A DNA stretch of 8,100 bases from Clostridiales bacterium (GTDB lineage: Bacteria > Bacillota > Clostridia > Caldicoprobacterales > DTU083): positions 1 through 8,100 of the forward strand of contig JAAZEK010000034.1 of assembly GCA_012512335.1 (NCBI GenBank), read 5' to 3'. Under the pieces are notes generated by a model. It was given only the letters and a program-made list of their open reading frames with translations, did not search any database and was not told where the DNA came from. Below, one piece after another: positions 5,385 to 8,100 of the stretch. Each line of letters opens with the position of its first letter. Positions within the stretch are counted from its first letter, which is position 1. The translations under genes and the position numbers were made by a program.

Positions 5385-6209
5385 ATGAAAGTATACATTC
5401 AAACAGATATTGAAGGTGTTGCAGGGGTAACCTTTTTTGATAGACATGAAGATACCATTAGCAACTATCATCATCGCCAAAGAATGCGCAGACTTTTGAC
5501 CCAAGAGGTAAATGCAGCAGTTAAGGCTTCCTTTGATAAAGGAGCTGATGTAGTCTTAGTAAATGACAATCATGGAAATTCATACAATATCCTATTTGAG
5601 GAGCTAGATTCTAGATGTGAGATTCTTCATGGTAGAGCCTCTACACAACCTTTCTGGTTACAGGATATTGACGATGGGTTTGATATAATGGTATTAGTTG
5701 GTATGCATGCCATGGGTGGTACAGAAGGAGCAAATCTGCCACATTCTAAATGGATACTAAATGATGGAGAAATATATTTAAGCGAAGCTTCGATGGCGGC
5801 TGCTATTGCGGGATATTATGGAGTTAAGACGGTTTTTGTAAGTGGCGATGACCATATAACACAAGAGGTTGCGGATAAGGTTCCTGGAATAGTCACTGGA
5901 GTAGTAAAAAAAGCATTGGGACCCTATTTTGCTCGCAGTAAAATGCCACATGCAGCACAAAACATCATATATGAAGGTGTATGTAAGGGTATAGAGAAAC
6001 AAAAAGATATTGAACCCTATATTTTAAAAGCGCCTTTTAGTTTGAATCTCTTGGAATCCGAGGGACATATTCCTCCTTTTGAAAAAATACTGGATGAAGA
6101 TATAAAAGGTGATGACCTAGTGGATGTGTTTAAAAGGACTTTGGATTCTTTCCCGTGGAATAATTTTGGGATGAAGCATGTAGATGGTTTTCGTTACCTG
6201 GGTACTTAG
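5385..6209 (+). CDS. M55 family D-aminopeptidase (DppA-like)
   Basis: 274 residues, the same length as Bacillus subtilis DppA as I remember it. The zinc ligands and active-site residues of family M55 are in place: Asp8 and Glu10 in MKVYIQTDIEG, His63 in NDNHGN, His108 in GMHAMGG, His120 in LPHS, and Glu134 in YLSEASMAAA. DppA-type enzymes form a ring-shaped decamer and release D-Ala from D-Ala-D-Ala and similar peptides in the cytoplasm. The start at 5385 is chosen because it puts the metal ligands at DppA positions 8 and 10 and lies eight bases after GAGGAG; the adjacent ATG at 5382 is nearly as good. A TTG-initiated longer form from 5349 is not supported. No signal peptide. It follows the L,D-transpeptidase, so the pair suggests wall remodelling plus reuse of D-alanyl peptides. 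The frame stays open beyond the stop to 6320. Confidence 0.92.
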   Translation: MKVYIQTDIEGVAGVTFFDRHEDTISNYHHRQRMRRLLTQEVNAAVKASFDKGADVVLVNDNHGNSYNILFEELDSRCEILHGRASTQPFWLQDIDDGFDIMVLVGMHAMGGTEGANLPHSKWILNDGEIYLSEASMAAAIAGYYGVKTVFVSGDDHITQEVADKVPGIVTGVVKKALGPYFARSKMPHAAQNIIYEGVCKGIEKQKDIEPYILKAPFSLNLLESEGHIPPFEKILDEDIKGDDLVDVFKRTLDSFPWNNFGMKHVDGFRYLGT

Positions 6210-6405
6210 ACTATACGATGGTATTTTATAGGAGAACAGGATACAAACTATGCTGTGAATAATCCGGGACTGGCATTAGCAAAGCAAAAGATTGTAGTAA
6301 AGATGATTTCTACTAAGTAAATCAAGCATAAGAAAAATGAGGTATTTCTGATAGACGAGTGTGAGTACTGTGTTCCGAAGGCAAATTGCTGTAATTATTG
6401 AGTAT
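6210..6405. other. Intergenic stretch without a recognisable gene
   Basis: Between the M55 stop and the terminator of the converging hydrolase. The first part continues the M55 frame for 36 codons after the TAG, reading protein-like text such as GEQDTNYAVNNPGLALAKQ before a TAA at 6318-6320. There is no usable start codon behind the AGGAGA at about 6230, since the ATG at 6250 meets TGA after one codon. No plus-strand terminator for the M55 gene is evident other than the shared hairpin at 6412-6447. Confidence 0.5.
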
Positions 6406-6447
6406 AAAAAAGGGATGGTTCATAGAAATTCTATAGCTAACCATCCC
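6406..6447 (-). terminator. Rho-independent terminator of the CE15-like hydrolase gene
   Basis: On the minus strand GGGATGGTT (6447-6439) pairs with AACCATCCC (6420-6412), nine base pairs. The loop can itself fold (ATAG/CTAT), and the stem is followed by six T's (complement of 6406-6411). It lies 33 bases past the hydrolase stop codon. On the plus strand the same stem lacks a T-run, so it acts chiefly for the minus strand. Confidence 0.85.
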
Positions 6448-6479
6448 CTAATTATATTAAAATTAAATGAAGTAAAACG

Positions 6480-7592
6480 TCAGTCCAAAGCTGGATCAGA
6501 TATTTTCTTGTTCATAAACTTCATATATTGGATCCAATCACATCTGCTGAAGAAATGGTGTCCCGTTCTTATGTGATAACCAATTTGGCCTTCATGCAAG
6601 CTTGTATTTGGTAATGGGTATTTGTCAGGTGTTACAAGGCCGCTATGCCCTAACAACTTATATACTTCACTTGCTGATACACAAGATAAGAATTCGGATT
6701 TTGGGTCTGCACCTTTGTCTTCTTCAGCGCTACCTACACAAATACATCTCGGAGCGATGGAAGCCAATAGGTAATGTTGGTCATATGGCATATTTATGCT
6801 TTCTAAACCGTCGTATTCCTTAAACCTTTCACAATACCAATCCCAGCTTCCAGCCTTTAAGAAAGCAGAGATACGTTCACCAGTAGAATGCTTTGATATA
6901 GCAGCACCGCCAATTCCCGAATTGTTGGAGATCCCCATAAAAAAGCGTTCATCTTGAGCAGCAGTCCAAAGCGCTGTCTTGCCAAGTCTTGAATGCCCAA
7001 CTACTGCAATATGGTCATGATCTATCTCATCGCGTGTCAGAAGATAATCTAAAGCTCGGCTTGCAGCATATGCCCACATGCCGATTTTACCCCATTCTTC
7101 TGGTTCTCTTTTCCTATCCCCAAAATACAATTTACCTAGACCGTCTGAATAGTCACCGTGGAGATTGTCATTTACTACATCCTTGTAGCAAAATAATGCT
7201 AGTCCAAATCCATTGTCGGTAATCTCTTCTACTGGAGTATACCTATCAGGAATGTCAGGGCGGAATGCAATATGTAAAAATAATGGTGCTCGTGGATTAT
7301 TTTTTGGCAGGAAAAGGTGTAACGGAAAGGACATTTCACCATTCGGTGTGTCAAATGTTATCTTGATGAGTTGCTGATGTACTTTTCCCGCAAAGGTATT
7401 AAATGCACCTTCTTCAATGACTTCGCCAGTTACCTTTTTAGGTGGCTCTGGTGTATAACCATAGATATACTTTTGTAAAATATCCAGTAATTCTGTTCTT
7501 CTTTCACGCCATAGGTCTGCAGTACAGGGTTTGCCATTATTCATAGTTAGTAATGGTGGCAGTTCACGCTTAGTAATTTCCTGTTGTAGCAT
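6480..7592 (-). CDS. CE15-like alpha/beta hydrolase (glucuronoyl/acetylxylan-esterase type), cytoplasmic
   Basis: 370 residues. An alpha/beta-hydrolase nucleophile elbow reads VVGHSRLGKTALW with Ser201. The context around it is that of carbohydrate esterase family 15: DERFFMGISNNSGIGGAAISK after the nucleophile, YDQHYLLASIAPR at ~270-282, SAEEDKGADPKSEF at ~288-301 carrying the probable acid, and HIRTGHHFF at 340-348 with His345 as likely catalytic histidine. CE15 enzymes cleave esters between glucuronic acid of xylan and lignin alcohols, but they are usually exported. This protein has no signal peptide, so an intracellular sugar-ester substrate is likelier. ATG 7592 follows AAGGAGGT by five bases. 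A dedicated terminator lies at 6406-6447, so the gene is probably transcribed alone. CE15 versus the related acetylxylan-esterase group is not settled by eye. Confidence 0.82.
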   Translation of the reverse strand: MLQQEITKRELPPLLTMNNGKPCTADLWRERRTELLDILQKYIYGYTPEPPKKVTGEVIEEGAFNTFAGKVHQQLIKITFDTPNGEMSFPLHLFLPKNNPRAPLFLHIAFRPDIPDRYTPVEEITDNGFGLALFCYKDVVNDNLHGDYSDGLGKLYFGDRKREPEEWGKIGMWAYAASRALDYLLTRDEIDHDHIAVVGHSRLGKTALWTAAQDERFFMGISNNSGIGGAAISKHSTGERISAFLKAGSWDWYCERFKEYDGLESINMPYDQHYLLASIAPRCICVGSAEEDKGADPKSEFLSCVSASEVYKLLGHSGLVTPDKYPLPNTSLHEGQIGYHIRTGHHFFSRCDWIQYMKFMNKKISDPALD

Positions 7593-7802
7593 AATGTACC
7601 TCCTTCATGGTATTGATCTTAGATTTAGTGGATTAATTGGATTACGCACCTTATGTGCTGTTACTGTGAATAAGTATATCAGAAATCAAATATCAACTCC
7701 ATATAGTATGTAATTTTCTGGACTAAGACCTTTCACTTCGTTCTGGATGACAAGAATAATCGTTTTAGTAGACAAGCATAATCATCCTGCTATGGCAATA
7801 AC
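7593..7802. other. Leader region of the hydrolase gene with a possible dispersed repeat
   Basis: About 210 bases between the hydrolase start and the next terminator. No convincing sigma-A pair was found; TATACT on the minus strand near 7672-7677 lacks a well-spaced -35. At 7719-7756 the minus strand reads GTCATCCAGAACGAAGTG followed by AAAGGTCTTAG, which resembles the widespread intergenic repeat GTCATCCTGAGCGAAGCGAA seen in many bacterial genomes. The heptamer TTCTGGA occurs twice (about 7716 and 7741). Confidence 0.35.
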
Positions 7803-7836
7803 AAAAAGGAGCAGCTACCATTTGGTACTGCTCCTT
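7803..7836 (-). terminator. Rho-independent terminator of the YjbQ-family gene
   Basis: On the minus strand AGGAGCAG plus TACC pairs across an AAAT loop with GGTA and CTGCTCC, with one bulged G, and five T's follow (complement of 7803-7807). It begins 14 bases after the stop codon at 7850. Confidence 0.85.
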
Positions 7837-7849
7837 ATAAAGCAAATAA

Positions 7850-8100
7850 TTATCTTTTCTGTTGTAAGTCGTAGTGAGGCAAGTAAGCTTTTTCTTCGTC
7901 TGTATATTTGCGAAGGGTATTAATAACTTCGCCGTTATTGACTTTACGATCGCCAACATCTTCTGTTGTACCCATAATTGTTACATTTGCCTGTCTGCGA
8001 CGTGCACGTACGTGATCCCAGTCAATAAAGTAAATATGAGCAAATTCTCCACCGTCTAATTTACCATCTTTGATGGTTATTGTTTCGCTACGACCAAAGA
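7850..8100 (-). CDS. YjbQ/UPF0047-family protein, C-terminal part (5' end outside window)
   Basis: The last 83 codons are visible, ending in TAA at 7852-7850; the gene continues beyond base 8100. The frame reads FGRSETITIKDGKLDGGEF, then AHIYFIDWDHVRARRRQ and ANVTIMG. This is the layout of the C-terminal third of YjbQ proteins (G-x-S then strand, G-K-L, a G-x-F/W-x-x-I-(Y/W) turn, an R-R-R basic patch, and a final strand ending in G). YjbQ has been reported to give weak thiamine-phosphate-synthase-like activity; its true role is unclear. Typical members end near that last glycine. Here about 45 further charged residues follow (TTEDVGDRKVNNGEV to LPHYDLQQKR), so this is a long variant. A hairpin terminator stands just behind it. 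Confidence 0.65.
   Translation of the reverse strand, partial: FGRSETITIKDGKLDGGEFAHIYFIDWDHVRARRRQANVTIMGTTEDVGDRKVNNGEVINTLRKYTDEEKAYLPHYDLQQKR

Noticed and set aside
6361..7222. Plus-strand frames opposite the CE15-like hydrolase
   Set aside because: The minus strand carries the hydrolase motifs and the terminator; the plus-strand peptides resemble nothing.
7531..7713. 60-codon plus-strand frame across the hydrolase start
   Set aside because: It overlaps the hydrolase N-terminus antisense and lacks a start signal; its tail looks protein-like but matches nothing I know.
7765..8059. Frames over the end of the YjbQ-family gene (minus 7765-7959, plus 7874-8059)
   Set aside because: They cross the terminator or run antisense to the YjbQ-like frame, which has far better protein character.
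1..8100. CRISPR array, tRNA, rRNA or complete insertion sequence
   Set aside because: No regularly spaced repeats, cloverleaf signatures, transposase motifs or terminal inverted repeats were seen on either strand.

Overview
This is an AT-rich window (by eye more than 60% A+T). Genes have strong AGGAGG-type ribosome binding sites, and rho-independent terminators follow two of the minus-strand genes. Together with a one-TM L,D-transpeptidase, an M55 (DppA-like) aminopeptidase and a DUF3791/DUF3990 gene pair, this points to a low-GC Gram-positive bacterium, most likely a Clostridia/Lachnospirales-type Firmicute. That placement is inference; there is no rRNA or tRNA here to settle it.

Layout. 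(1) Bases 1-876, plus strand: the 3' part of a beta-propeller-like protein of unknown function whose start lies outside the window. (2) 877-1087: intergenic, with a perfect 30-bp palindrome and a coding-like remnant on the minus strand. (3) 1088-2008, minus strand: a compact three-gene operon consisting of a DUF3791-like 65-aa protein, a DUF3990 protein (predicted ADP-ribosyltransferase-fold toxin) and an unrecognised 73-aa protein, with a near-ideal promoter at 2032-2060. This is a probable toxin-antitoxin or defence module. (4) 2097-3701: a scrambled accessory segment. It holds an intact AAA_14/DUF4143 ATPase (minus strand) flanked by two ~57-bp imperfect direct repeats, a ~50-bp fossil of a gene like the first one, and a frameshifted fossil of a second DUF4143 ATPase that now carries the promoter of the intact one. 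(5) 3809-6209, plus strand: two cell-wall genes, an L,D-transpeptidase preceded by a triple GGTAAT/ATTACC operator-like array, and a D-aminopeptidase of family M55. (6) 6480-7592, minus strand: a cytoplasmic CE15-like alpha/beta hydrolase with its own terminator at 6406-6447. (7) 7803-8100, minus strand: the C-terminal part of a YjbQ/UPF0047-family protein and its terminator.

How the parts fit. The left half (about 880-3700) reads as an accessory hot spot that has taken in and lost small selfish or defence-type cassettes, leaving repeats and gene fossils. The right half is more ordinary chromosome: peptidoglycan remodelling (3-3 cross-linking and D-amino-acid peptide turnover), carbohydrate-ester hydrolysis and a conserved housekeeping-type protein. 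The best candidate for an under-described system is the three-gene DUF3791-DUF3990-73-aa operon, especially its third gene. The duplicated promoter/fossil module shared by this operon and the ATPase is the most unusual structural signal.
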